10,427 bases of DNA from Deltaproteobacteria bacterium (GTDB lineage: Bacteria; Myxococcota_A; UBA796; UBA2385): positions 1 to 10,427 of the forward strand of contig RFKJ01000819.1 of the NCBI GenBank assembly GCA_003694325.1. The letters are read 5' to 3'. Within the stretch, counting starts at the first letter, position 1; each line of letters starts with the position of its first letter. Shown here in pieces: positions 1 through 6,556 of this stretch. The position numbers were made by a program, and so were the translations under genes. The notes below the pieces were generated by a model. That model saw only the letters and a list, made by a program, of their open reading frames with translations. It was not told the origin of the DNA and did not search any database.

Positions 1-677
1 CGGCCTGGCGCGAGCAGGTGGTGCCCGGGCTCGACCTGCGGGTCGACACCGGCTTCGGGCGCCTGCAGGGCACGGAGGCCGCGCCGGCCCTGGTCCTCGC
101 CGACGATGCCTCCATCCGGGTGGACATCGATCGGTCCAAGGTCCGGGACGACTTCCGCCAGTTCACCGTCCATACCCGGTCGGCCACGGTCACGGTGCTG
201 GGGACGCGCTACCTGGTGGAGACGTCCCAGGGCCGGACCCACGTCGAGACCCGCCGCGGCCTGGTCAAGGTCGAGTGCGCCGATGGGCGCCAGCAGCTCG
301 TCGCCGCCGGCCAGGCGGCCGACTGCGACCCGGTCCCCGACGTCCGGATCCTCGCCCACATGCAGGCGATGGACCGGGCCCCCGACGACTCGGCTCCGCT
401 GCTGTCCCTCGCCGACCGCTACGACGTGTTGACCCGGCTGCTGGCCGGCTCCACCCCCGAGCGGTTCATCGCGACCGCCGACGTCATGCTCGCCCGGGCC
501 ATCGCCGACCCGGACTACCGGCGGGTCATCGAGCTGGCTCGGATCGATGCCATGTGCGCGCTGCGCTGGGACCTGCCGGCCCGCGATGCCGCAGCGGCGT
601 GGCTCCGCGACTCCGCCCCGGTCGCCGTCGACCACGCCGACACCATCGCCCGAACCGGCTGCGCCGAACCGCGATGA
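1..677 (+). CDS. FecR-domain protein, 5'-truncated by the window edge
   Basis: The reading frame is open from base 3, with no start codon I would trust inside the window, so the N-terminus lies upstream. About 224 residues are visible. The first ~105 form a beta-rich segment with the FecR-type pattern: TVTVLGTRYLVET, then HVETRRGLVKVEC, and finally a QLVAAGQAA segment. FecR domains are usually periplasmic and often act as anti-sigma or signal-transfer modules, or as a cell-surface beta-strand domain in larger deltaproteobacterial proteins. The last ~110 residues look helical and carry no motif I recognise. A sigma factor partner or membrane helix, if present, would be upstream and cannot be seen. 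Four cysteines are scattered along the fragment. The gene ends at TGA 675-677, 36 bp from the stop of the convergent neighbour. The FecR fold is fairly sure; the role is not. Confidence 0.8.
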   Translation, partial: AWREQVVPGLDLRVDTGFGRLQGTEAAPALVLADDASIRVDIDRSKVRDDFRQFTVHTRSATVTVLGTRYLVETSQGRTHVETRRGLVKVECADGRQQLVAAGQAADCDPVPDVRILAHMQAMDRAPDDSAPLLSLADRYDVLTRLLAGSTPERFIATADVMLARAIADPDYRRVIELARIDAMCALRWDLPARDAAAAWLRDSAPVAVDHADTIARTGCAEPR

Positions 678-681
678 CGGC

Positions 682-713
682 CCCCGCCGCCTCCACCAGC
701 GGGGCGGTCGGGG
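682..713. terminator. GC-rich hairpin between convergent genes, possible bidirectional terminator
   Basis: The arm at 682-693 (CCCCGCCGCCTC) can pair with 701-713 (GGGGCGGTCGGGG) with one bulged T at 708 and one G-U pair, leaving a 7-nt loop at 694-700. It fills almost the whole gap between the stop of the FecR gene (677) and the stop of the leftward gene (714-716). No T-run follows it on either strand, so it is not a classical intrinsic terminator. Its position suggests a shared transcription end, but a chance fold in GC-rich DNA is possible. Confidence 0.45.
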
Positions 714-1931
714 TCAGCCGGACTTGTACTTCGACTTGAACAGCCGGACCGCGGCCTGGTTCACCGAGCTGGGCACGTTGCGGTTGCGGCAGAGCGCCTT
801 CAGGTCGCGCTTGTTGAGGGAGCGGATGAAGCCCATCGACACCGACACCGGCGTCTTGGGGTTGTTGACCAGGGCCACCTGGAAGGGGTACTTCCGCACC
901 CACTCGCGGTTGCTGGCGATCTCGCGGATCACGTCGTCGGCGAGGTTGCGGTTGGAGGCGGCGTTGAGCGCTTCCCCGTCGGTCATCCGCCCCGACTTCA
1001 CCACCGCCGCGGCGACCAGCTTGTTGCTGTCCCGGATGAGGATGCTGCGGGCCTCCCGGTTGCCGAGGTAGGCCAGCTTGATCTTCTGGCCCGGGCTCAT
1101 CTCGCGGATGACCTTCTCCATGGACCGGATCTCTTCGGCCGTGGCCTTCTCCTCCCGCTCCTCGGTCAGGTCGAAGGACAGCTCGTCGGTGTCCTCGGCG
1201 AAGGTGAACTCGAATCCACCCAGGTCCACGTCGAGGTCGTCGACGTCGAACATGTCCAGCTTGCTCTCCTGGGCGGAGAGCAGGGCGGGCGACTGCTCCC
1301 CGGCGATGGCCGCCATGATCTCCGCTTCCAGGTCCATCTCCGGCTTCTCGGCGGCCTCCGCCTGCTCCCGGGCCCGGAACGGCCGCTCCGGCGGGACCTC
1401 CGGCAGGATCCGCTGCATCCGCAGGAAGGTCTCAGCCTGGCGGAGGTGGCGGTCCGGGCAGTGCTCGTTGGCGTAGAGATCGACGTAGACCATCGGCGTC
1501 ATGATCAGCCGCTCGTGGTTCAACGCGAGCTTCTCGCAGAGCGCTTCGTTGGCCCGCCGGGCGATGAGGCGGACGGTGCGGTCGTTGGCCAGCTTGTGCA
1601 TGGCGACCCGGTCGTCCAGCGCCTCGTCGTGCCGCACCTCCACCAGGTACTCGAGGATCTTGGGGTGGGTGCGCAGGTGGATCGCCGACAGGATCCGCTC
1701 CACCGGCATCGACACGATGGTGTCGTTGGCCGCCGCGGCGACCTCGGGATCGGGATCCGTCGCCAGGATGTAGCAGATGGCAAGCTGGACATCGACGGTG
1801 GTCGGGACGAGGCCGCGCGCCAGGGCCAGCTTCACCGCCTTGGGCGCGTCGCGCGCCAGCTTGGGGCGCATGTCACTGGGGATGCCCAGCCGGGCGAAGG
1901 GGATCTCCTGGTCGGACAGCGGTGCGGACAT
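714..1931 (-). CDS. Two-lobed alpha-helical-repeat protein, conserved deltaproteobacterial hypothetical
   Basis: This encodes 405 residues with no signal peptide or membrane helix, so it is probably cytoplasmic. Residues ~25-175 form repeated short helices resembling HEAT or leucine-rich-variant solenoids, for example AICYILATDPDPEVAAAAND and MHKLANDRTVRLIARRANEA. Residues ~185-275 are a strongly acidic linker (DMFDVDDLDVDLGGFEFTFAEDTDEL region). Residues ~276-405 form a second helical lobe, basic and asparagine-rich, with SPGQKIKLAYLGNREARSIL, VNNPKTPVSVSMGF and NKRDLKALCRNRNVP. I recognise this second lobe as typical of a family conserved in myxobacteria and relatives; I know of no assigned function. 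The ATG at 1929-1931 is preceded by GAGGA with four bases between, a good ribosome site that fixes the start. The gene follows the EF-G-like gene on the same strand, but a hairpin terminator separates them, so co-transcription would need read-through. Confidence is high for the gene and low for any function. Confidence 0.85.
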   Translation of the reverse strand: MSAPLSDQEIPFARLGIPSDMRPKLARDAPKAVKLALARGLVPTTVDVQLAICYILATDPDPEVAAAANDTIVSMPVERILSAIHLRTHPKILEYLVEVRHDEALDDRVAMHKLANDRTVRLIARRANEALCEKLALNHERLIMTPMVYVDLYANEHCPDRHLRQAETFLRMQRILPEVPPERPFRAREQAEAAEKPEMDLEAEIMAAIAGEQSPALLSAQESKLDMFDVDDLDVDLGGFEFTFAEDTDELSFDLTEEREEKATAEEIRSMEKVIREMSPGQKIKLAYLGNREARSILIRDSNKLVAAAVVKSGRMTDGEALNAASNRNLADDVIREIASNREWVRKYPFQVALVNNPKTPVSVSMGFIRSLNKRDLKALCRNRNVPSSVNQAAVRLFKSKYKSG

Positions 1932-1955
1932 GGGGTCCTCGGTCTGGACAGCGAA

Positions 1956-1979
1956 CGGGGGAGGCGAAGGCCTCCCCCG
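1956..1979 (-). terminator. Hairpin terminator downstream of the EF-G-like gene
   Basis: A perfect 10-bp stem (1956-1965 pairing with 1970-1979, arms CGGGGGAGGC and GCCTCCCCCG) closes a 4-nt loop, CTTC when read on the minus strand. It starts 26 bp after the EF-G stop codon, the usual place for a terminator. Only a weak T-bearing stretch (TTCGCTGTCC) follows, so termination may be partial. A partial terminator would let some transcripts reach the repeat-protein gene starting at 1931. Confidence 0.72.
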
Positions 1980-2005
1980 CGCAGGGTAGCGGACGGGACC
2001 GCCGG

Positions 2006-4084
2006 CTACTCGTCGTCGTCCCGGCGGAACGGCGAGGAGGCGACGATCTTGTCCACCAGGTGCTGCGGCACCTGCTCGTAGCCGATCTGCCGCATGGTGA
2101 ACGAGCCCTTGCCACCGGTCATCCCCTTGAGGTCCGGCGCGTAGCGCTGGACCTCGGCCAGCGGCGCGACCGCCTTGATCACCGTGTTCTTGCCCCGGGG
2201 CTCCATGCCCAGGACCCGGCCGCGCCGCCCGGTGATGTCACCCATGACGTCACCCATCACCTCGGTGGGCACGACGATCTCCATCTCCATCATCGGCTCC
2301 AGCAGGATGGTGCCGCCCTTCTCGAAGGCCTTCTTCAACCCCTTGGACCCGGCGAGCTGGAAGGCGACGTCCTTGCTGTCGACCGGGTGGTACTTCCCGT
2401 CGATCAGCTCGACGCGGATGTCGATGATCGGGTAGCCCGCCAGGAAGCCCGACTTCATGCGTTCCCGGATCCCCTTCTCCACCGAGGGGATGAGCTGCCC
2501 GGGGATGGCGCCGCCCTTGATCATGTCGACGAACTCGAAGCCGGCGCCCCGCTCCTGGGGGATCACGTTCATGTAGGCGACACCGAACTGGCCAGCGCCT
2601 CCCGTCTGCTTCTTGTGCTTGCCCTCGACGTTCTGCACCGCCGTCCGCAGGGTCTCGCGGTACGGCACCGGCGGCAGGCCGGTGTCGACATTGACCTTGT
2701 ACTTGCGGGCCATCCGCTCGATGGCCATCTCCAGGTGGGCCTGGCCCATGCCGTTGAGCACCATCCCGCCGGTGAGCTCGTCGGTGGACACCGACAGGGT
2801 CGGGTCCTCCTCCAGCAGGCGCTCGAGCGCCGTCTTGATCTTGTCGGCATCCCCCTTGCTCTTGGGCGTGATGATGTACGACATCATCGGCTCGGGGTAC
2901 TCGATGGACTCGAAGCTCGGGTGATCGGCGGCGGCCGCCAGGGTGTCGCCGGTGTGGGTGGTCTTGAGCTTGGAGACGGCGAGGATGTCGCCGGTGACGG
3001 GTTCGGTGACCGTCTCCCGCTCCTTGCCCCGGAGGCTGTACAGGGCCCCGAGGCGCTCCTGCTGGCCGGTCCGGGTGTTGTAGACCACCGGGTCGCCGGC
3101 GACGGTGCCGCGGAAGATCCGGAACACCGAGGTCTTCCCGCTGAATTCATCGACCAGGGTATGCACCACCTGGGCGGCGAAGGGCGCGTCGATGTCGGCA
3201 TCGAGGGTCTCGCCGTCGGCGAGGGCGATGGGGCCCCGCTCCAGCGGCGACGGGCAGGCCCAGGAGATCAGGTCCAGGCAGGAGAGGGCGCCGATGCACC
3301 GGCTGGCGGCGCCGAACAGCACCGGCACGATCTTGCCGGCCTTGAGGGCGGCGTGGAATCCCCGCCGCAGCTCCTCGTCGGACAGCTCGAAGGTCTCCAG
3401 GTACTGCTCCAGCAGCTCGTCGTCGGTGCTGGCCACCGCGTCGATGAGCGCCTCGCGGCGTTCCTGGAGCTCGTCCAGCAGGTCGGCCGGCACGTCCTCG
3501 GTGGTGTACTGGCCGTCGGCGCCGAAGATCATGGCCTTCTGCTGAAACAGCGAGACCATGCCGCGGAAGTCCGACTCGGCGCCGATGGGGATCTGCAGGG
3601 GGATCGGCGTCACCCCGAGCACCTCCTCGATCTCGCCGAGGCAGGCAGCGGCGTCGGCCCGGTCGCGGTCCATCTTGTTGATGAAGATCACCTGCGGCAG
3701 CCCCAGCCGCCGCGCCTCGGCGAAGACGCGCTCGGTGCCGACCTCGACCCCGTCGGGGGCGCTGATCACGATGACGGCGGCGTCGGCGCCCCGCATCCCG
3801 TTGAGGGCGTCGTAGATGAAGTTCTGGTCCCCCGGGGTGTCCAGCAGGTTGATCTTGTGCCCGTCGTGTTCGAGCCAGGCCAGGCTGGTGGCGATGGAGC
3901 CACCGCGCTTCTGCTCCTCGGGCTCGAAATCGAGGAGGGAGGTCCCGTCGACGGTGTTGCCCAGCCGGCTGGTGGCGCCGCTGACGTAGAGCATCGCCTC
4001 GGCGAGGGAGGTCTTGCCGCACTGACCGTGACCGACGAGCACGACGTTGCGGATCTGATCGGGGGAGTAGGCCTGCATTGCCAT
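2006..4084 (-). CDS. fusA: Elongation factor G-like translational GTPase (EF-G2 type)
   Basis: This encodes 692 residues, the full length for EF-G. Domain I carries the P-loop GHGQCGKT (18-25), a switch I region EEQKRGGSIATS (57-68), DTPGD (82-86) and NKMDR (136-140). A PIGAES segment follows at ~166. Domain II is at ~300-385, domain III at ~395-470, domain IV at ~475-598 with KHKKQTGGAGQFG (489-501), and domain V at ~600-680 with MGDVMGDITGRRG. EF-G drives tRNA-mRNA translocation and ribosome recycling in the cytoplasm. The VGHG-type P-loop and the RGGSI switch I differ from canonical EF-G (AHIDAGKTT, RGITI) and place this in the EF-G-like paralogue group; the exact role of such paralogues is less certain. 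The histidine of DTPGH is aspartate here. The first ATG (4082-4084) has GGAG six bases upstream and is preferred over the second at 4076-4078. The symbol fusA is family-level; the main fusA may lie elsewhere. Confidence 0.93.
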   Translation of the reverse strand: MAMQAYSPDQIRNVVLVGHGQCGKTSLAEAMLYVSGATSRLGNTVDGTSLLDFEPEEQKRGGSIATSLAWLEHDGHKINLLDTPGDQNFIYDALNGMRGADAAVIVISAPDGVEVGTERVFAEARRLGLPQVIFINKMDRDRADAAACLGEIEEVLGVTPIPLQIPIGAESDFRGMVSLFQQKAMIFGADGQYTTEDVPADLLDELQERREALIDAVASTDDELLEQYLETFELSDEELRRGFHAALKAGKIVPVLFGAASRCIGALSCLDLISWACPSPLERGPIALADGETLDADIDAPFAAQVVHTLVDEFSGKTSVFRIFRGTVAGDPVVYNTRTGQQERLGALYSLRGKERETVTEPVTGDILAVSKLKTTHTGDTLAAAADHPSFESIEYPEPMMSYIITPKSKGDADKIKTALERLLEEDPTLSVSTDELTGGMVLNGMGQAHLEMAIERMARKYKVNVDTGLPPVPYRETLRTAVQNVEGKHKKQTGGAGQFGVAYMNVIPQERGAGFEFVDMIKGGAIPGQLIPSVEKGIRERMKSGFLAGYPIIDIRVELIDGKYHPVDSKDVAFQLAGSKGLKKAFEKGGTILLEPMMEMEIVVPTEVMGDVMGDITGRRGRVLGMEPRGKNTVIKAVAPLAEVQRYAPDLKGMTGGKGSFTMRQIGYEQVPQHLVDKIVASSPFRRDDDE

Positions 4085-4168
4085 GGGAGGCTCCAGCGGG
4101 GAAATTGGAAGGGCCGAGGCCGGCGAGCCACGCCACCGGTCCGGCCGAGCGGGGCCAGGGGGGCAGGA

Positions 4169-4197
4169 ACCCTACCGACCGGCGTGCCCCGCGGCAA
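4169..4197 (-). promoter_or_regulatory. Candidate sigma-70-type promoter for the EF-G-like gene
   Basis: On the minus strand, TTGCCG (4192-4197) and TAGGGT (4169-4174) are separated by exactly 17 bp, matching the spacing of a housekeeping promoter. Each box matches the consensus only partly. It would give a 5' leader of roughly 75-80 nt before the ATG at 4084. It lies between the coaX stop and the EF-G start, the only non-coding gap available. It is supported by pattern alone. Confidence 0.5.
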
Positions 4198-4203
4198 CCA
4201 ATC

Positions 4204-4258
4204 CCCTCAACCGGGCCGACCGCCGCGGGGCCGCCTCAACGCCGCCGTCGGTTGAGGG
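4204..4258 (-). terminator. Competing inverted repeats at the 3' end of coaX
   Basis: A CCTCAAC-type arm in the last coaX codons (minus strand, around 4249-4258) can pair with either of two downstream copies of GTTGAGG. One copy surrounds the stop codon (4234-4240), giving a 7-bp stem with a 10-nt loop. The other is at 4204-4213, giving a perfect 10-bp stem enclosing a very GC-rich 35-nt segment. Either could act as transcript end or 3' stabiliser. There is no T-run, so a classical intrinsic terminator is not shown. Confidence 0.4.
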
Positions 4259-5018
4259 ACCAGAGCAGGCGCAGGCCTTGCAGGGTCAGATCGGCGTCGA
4301 CCTCGTCCACCTCGTCACAGGCGCCGCCGATGAGGTGGGCGAGCCCCCCTGTGGCGAGACAGCGCGCCTCCTTGCCGGATCGCGCGGCCAGCTCCTCCTT
4401 GCACCGCCGGGCCAGCCCATCGACCAGCCCGACGTAGCCCCAGAACAGGCCCGACTGCATGCTGGCGACGGTGTTGGTGCCGATGGCGCGCTCCGGCCGT
4501 TCGACCTCGACCCGGGGAAGCTGGGCGGTGCGCTCGAACAGTGCGTCGGCCGAGATGCGGAAGCCGGGTGCGATGGCCCCGCCGACGTAGTCGCCGTCGA
4601 TCGACACGCAGTCGAAGGTCGTCGCGGTCCCGAAGTCGACGATGACGAGCGGCCCCTCGTGTCGCTCCAGGGCGGCCACCGCGTTGACGATGCGGTCGGC
4701 CCCCACCTCGCGCGGGTTGTCGGTGCGCACCCGCATCCCGGTGCGGATCCCTCGCCCCACGACCATCGCGTCGACCGAGAGGTAGCGGCGGCAGGCCTTC
4801 TCGATGTTGAACAGCAGCGACGGGACCACGCAGGAGACGGCCGCCCCGGCGACCTGCCCGGGGGCCAGGCCGACGTGTTCGAACAACTGCAACATCAGCA
4901 TCCCGAACTCGTCGGTGGTACGCGACAGGGTGGAGATCCGCCACCGGTGGACGATGCGCTCGCCCTGCAGGGCACCGATGACCGTGTTGGTGTTGCCGAC
5001 GTCGATGACGATGAGCAC
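4236..5018 (-). CDS. coaX: Type III pantothenate kinase
   Basis: This encodes 260 residues, the normal CoaX length. CoaX phosphorylates pantothenate with ATP, the first step of coenzyme A synthesis in the cytoplasm. Type III enzymes belong to the ASKHA superfamily, need a monovalent cation and are generally not feedback-inhibited by CoA. Visible motifs are the N-terminal phosphate loop DVGNTNTV (6-13), GADRIVNA (106-113) with the likely catalytic base Asp108, the second phosphate motif DFGTATT (128-134) and GGAIAPG (146-152). The frame stays open far upstream, but GTG at 5016-5018 puts the DVGNTNTV motif at the usual distance from the N-terminus and is preceded by a purine-rich GAGAGGGA ribosome site. 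The SRPBCC gene ends 38 bp upstream and birA lies beyond it on the same strand; birA-coaX linkage is common in bacteria. The C-terminus ends in four arginines. Confidence 0.96.
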   Translation of the reverse strand: MLIVIDVGNTNTVIGALQGERIVHRWRISTLSRTTDEFGMLMLQLFEHVGLAPGQVAGAAVSCVVPSLLFNIEKACRRYLSVDAMVVGRGIRTGMRVRTDNPREVGADRIVNAVAALERHEGPLVIVDFGTATTFDCVSIDGDYVGGAIAPGFRISADALFERTAQLPRVEVERPERAIGTNTVASMQSGLFWGYVGLVDGLARRCKEELAARSGKEARCLATGGLAHLIGGACDEVDEVDADLTLQGLRLLWSLNRRRR

Positions 5019-5056
5019 GCGTCCCTCTCGTCGTTCCCGCGCCGATGGCGGAAACG

Positions 5057-5578
5057 TCAGTCCTGGGGGGAATCGGGCAGGACCCGGCGCAGCACGGAGA
5101 CCCCGGTGGCCTGCGGGTCGTGGGGTAGATGGCGGGCCGCCCGGCGGTGGCGATGGACGAACAACCGCTCGGTGAGCCGGGCGACGAGACGGGATGGCAG
5201 CCCCGGCGCGGGAACGAACCGCACGTCGTCGATGTATCGGCAGCCGTCGGTGGTGGGCTCGAAGACGTGGTGGTGCTCGTACTCCGAGAACAGCCGGTTG
5301 CGCGAGCGGTCCACGAACTCGACCCCCGGCACCGACTCGACGATCTCCGTGACCCACTCGATCCCCAGCGGCCAGAGGCGCGCCGGGAACCGCCCGGGCC
5401 GCCCCTCGACCACGGCTCGCTGCATCCCGTCGGGATCGTCCGGCCGGAAGTCCAGCCAGGGCCGGAACTCGTCGTGGGCGATGCCGGCGTCGGTCTTGGC
5501 GCGCCACACGTCCTCGCAGGGCGCCAGAAAGCGCGTCCACACCCGCAGGCGCCACTGCAGCGGTTCCGATGCGTCCAT
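5057..5578 (-). CDS. SRPBCC (START/Bet v1-like) ligand-binding-fold protein
   Basis: This encodes 173 residues with no signal peptide or membrane helix. The pattern is that of the polyketide cyclase/dehydrase and START-like superfamily. It has an N-terminal strand RVWTRFLAPCEDVWRAKTD leading into a helix, and central strands including GIEWVTEIVESVPGVEFVDR and NRLFSEYEHHHVFEPTTDGC with DDVRFVPAPG. The long C-terminal helix LTERLFVHRHRRAARHLP forms one wall of the usual hydrophobic pocket. The HRHR stretch in that helix resembles uncharacterised bacterial SRPBCC proteins. The ligand is unknown. The ATG at 5576-5578 lacks a ribosome site; instead GTGCTAGG lies about 11 bases upstream, so a leaderless internal transcript is possible. 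The gene sits 25 bp after the birA stop and 38 bp before coaX, suggesting one operon. Whether it has any role in cofactor metabolism is unknown. Confidence 0.8.
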   Translation of the reverse strand: MDASEPLQWRLRVWTRFLAPCEDVWRAKTDAGIAHDEFRPWLDFRPDDPDGMQRAVVEGRPGRFPARLWPLGIEWVTEIVESVPGVEFVDRSRNRLFSEYEHHHVFEPTTDGCRYIDDVRFVPAPGLPSRLVARLTERLFVHRHRRAARHLPHDPQATGVSVLRRVLPDSPQD

Positions 5579-5603
5579 GGCCGGAGGCCTAGCACGGGGC
5601 GCC

Positions 5604-6353
5604 TCAACGCGCCCCGATCAGCTCCACGTCACCGGCCAGCACGGGGCGGCCGTCCACCAGCAGCGCCCCGTCGTCCCGGATGCCGGTGGCCACCCCCTCG
5701 ACCCCCCCCACCCGGACCCGTCGACCGATGGTCCGGTCGCGGGCCCGCCAGCGCTCCAGCAGGTCGGGGGCCGCGAGATCGACGCCGTCCACCGCGCGGA
5801 CCAGGTCCGCCATCAGCTCGGTGCGATCGAACACCGACCGGGGACGCAGCCGGGCGAGGCTGGTGGCCTGGGGCAGGCGGGGGAACTCGGTCTGGAGGAC
5901 GTTGACGCCCACCCCCAACACCAGCAGGCCGACCCGGTCCGGGTCCGGCCCCGGCTCGTGCTCGGCCAGCACCCCTCCAAGCTTGTGCCCGTCCCCATCG
6001 ACGAGATCGTTGGGCCACTTCAGGGACACGTCGAGGGTCTCGGCGAGGGCCGCCGCCCAGGCCAGCACCGCCCGGGGCGCGTCCACCAGGGTGAGGTCCG
6101 GGCCGAGGATCAACGAGAACAGGAGGTTGTGGCGAGGCAGGGAGCGCCACCGGCGATCGAGCCGTCCCCGGCCGGCGAGCTGGTGCTCGGCGACGACCAG
6201 CGGCAGGGCCCGCCGCCGGACATCCCCCTGCTGCAGCAGGACGCGGGCCCGTTGTCGGGCGATCAGGTTGGTGGAGTCGCACTCGTCGAGGTGGACCACC
6301 GGCCGCCCGGTCCGGGCCTGGAGGCGCGCGACATCGATGCGTGCTGGCAACAT
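5604..6353 (-). CDS. birA: Biotin--[acetyl-CoA-carboxylase] ligase, monofunctional
   Basis: This encodes 249 residues from ATG 6351-6353. The enzyme activates biotin with ATP to biotinyl-AMP and attaches it to the biotin carboxyl carrier protein in the cytoplasm. The catalytic domain shows CDSTN (25-29), the adenylate-binding loop AGRGRLDRRW (60-69), KWPNDL (112-117), KLGGVL (124-129) and GVGVN (147-151). A small C-terminal SH3-like domain covers ~205-249 (RTIGRRVRVGGVEG, then DDGALLVDG). The N-terminal helix-turn-helix of Escherichia coli BirA is absent, so this class should not bind DNA. The start is uncertain. The frame is open to a GTG at 6413, and a TGCTACGGT element at 6404-6412 could give a leaderless start at ATG 6399-6401 or GTG 6393-6395, adding 14-16 residues. 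The ATG at 6351-6353 has no ribosome site but fits the family best. It heads a leftward group with the SRPBCC gene and coaX. Confidence 0.93.
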   Translation of the reverse strand: MLPARIDVARLQARTGRPVVHLDECDSTNLIARQRARVLLQQGDVRRRALPLVVAEHQLAGRGRLDRRWRSLPRHNLLFSLILGPDLTLVDAPRAVLAWAAALAETLDVSLKWPNDLVDGDGHKLGGVLAEHEPGPDPDRVGLLVLGVGVNVLQTEFPRLPQATSLARLRPRSVFDRTELMADLVRAVDGVDLAAPDLLERWRARDRTIGRRVRVGGVEGVATGIRDDGALLVDGRPVLAGDVELIGAR

Positions 6354-6403
6354 GGGAACCCGGAGCAGAGACCACGTCCCGGATGGGCGAGGCACCAGCA
6401 TCC

Positions 6404-6413
6404 ACCGTAGCAC
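6404..6413 (-). promoter_or_regulatory. Extended -10 element for birA (GTGCTACGGT)
   Basis: On the minus strand TGC followed by TACGGT fits the extended -10 pattern TGnTAnnnT. No matching -35 box is visible. A transcript would begin about six or seven bases further on, near 6396-6398. That lies next to an ATG (6399-6401) and a GTG (6393-6395) in the birA frame and about 43-45 nt before the ATG I chose as start. The same GTGCTA core occurs before two other starts in the window. Confidence 0.5.
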
Positions 6414-6455
6414 AGCGCCCCCGCCCCCCGGGATCGGGCGGTTCGCGGCGTTGCA

Positions 6456-6476
6456 GGGGAGGGAGGGGCCCTCCCC
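6456..6476. repeat. GC-rich inverted repeats in the birA/ydbS-like divergent gap
   Basis: GGGGAGGG (6456-6463) and CCCTCCCC (6469-6476) form a perfect 8-bp stem with a 5-nt loop. A second inverted repeat, GCACCG (6486-6491) with CGGTGC (6500-6505), lies just to the right. Both sit upstream of the candidate start points of both divergent genes, so they are not terminators of either. They could be operator-like sites or just GC-rich noise. Confidence 0.3.
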
Positions 6477-6540
6477 GGCTCGACCGCACCGGGCGAGCGC
6501 GGTGCCCCGCCGCCCTCCCGCGGGCGCGTCGTGCCCGACG

Positions 6541-6556
6541 GTGCTAGTCTCCCGCG
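6541..6556 (+). promoter_or_regulatory. Extended -10 promoter with probable leaderless start for the PH-domain operon
   Basis: GTGCTAGTCT (6541-6550) contains TGC followed by TAGTCT, a good extended -10 match. Exactly six bases separate it from the GTG start at 6557, which places the expected transcription start on the start codon itself. There is no Shine-Dalgarno sequence in this interval, which agrees with a leaderless mRNA. No clear -35 box is visible. Confidence 0.6.

Noticed and set aside
1976..2005. TACCCT on the minus strand (1983-1988) as a -10 box for the repeat-protein gene
   Set aside because: No -35 box at the right distance, and the predicted transcript would start inside the terminator hairpin. 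It is too weak to list.
2235..2258. Repeated GTCACCCAT with a TGACGTCA palindrome
   Set aside because: It encodes the MGDVMGD motif of EF-G domain V, so the repeat follows from conserved protein sequence.
1922..4255. Long rightward open frame (777 codons) opposite the EF-G-like gene
   Set aside because: It is antisense to a clearly recognisable EF-G and its translation is Gly/Val/His/Asp-rich without family motifs. It is open only because rare codons are absent on the other strand.
4236..5555. Extended 439-residue version of CoaX
   Set aside because: The extra N-terminal part overlaps the SRPBCC gene in another frame and is arginine/alanine-rich shadow sequence. The CoaX motif DVGNTNTV belongs near the N-terminus, which fits the GTG at 5016-5018.
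4083..6410. Long rightward open frame (775 codons) opposite coaX, the SRPBCC gene and birA
   Set aside because: It spans three real genes and the gap before EF-G, has arginine/proline-rich composition and no ribosome site or motif. It is a GC-driven shadow frame.
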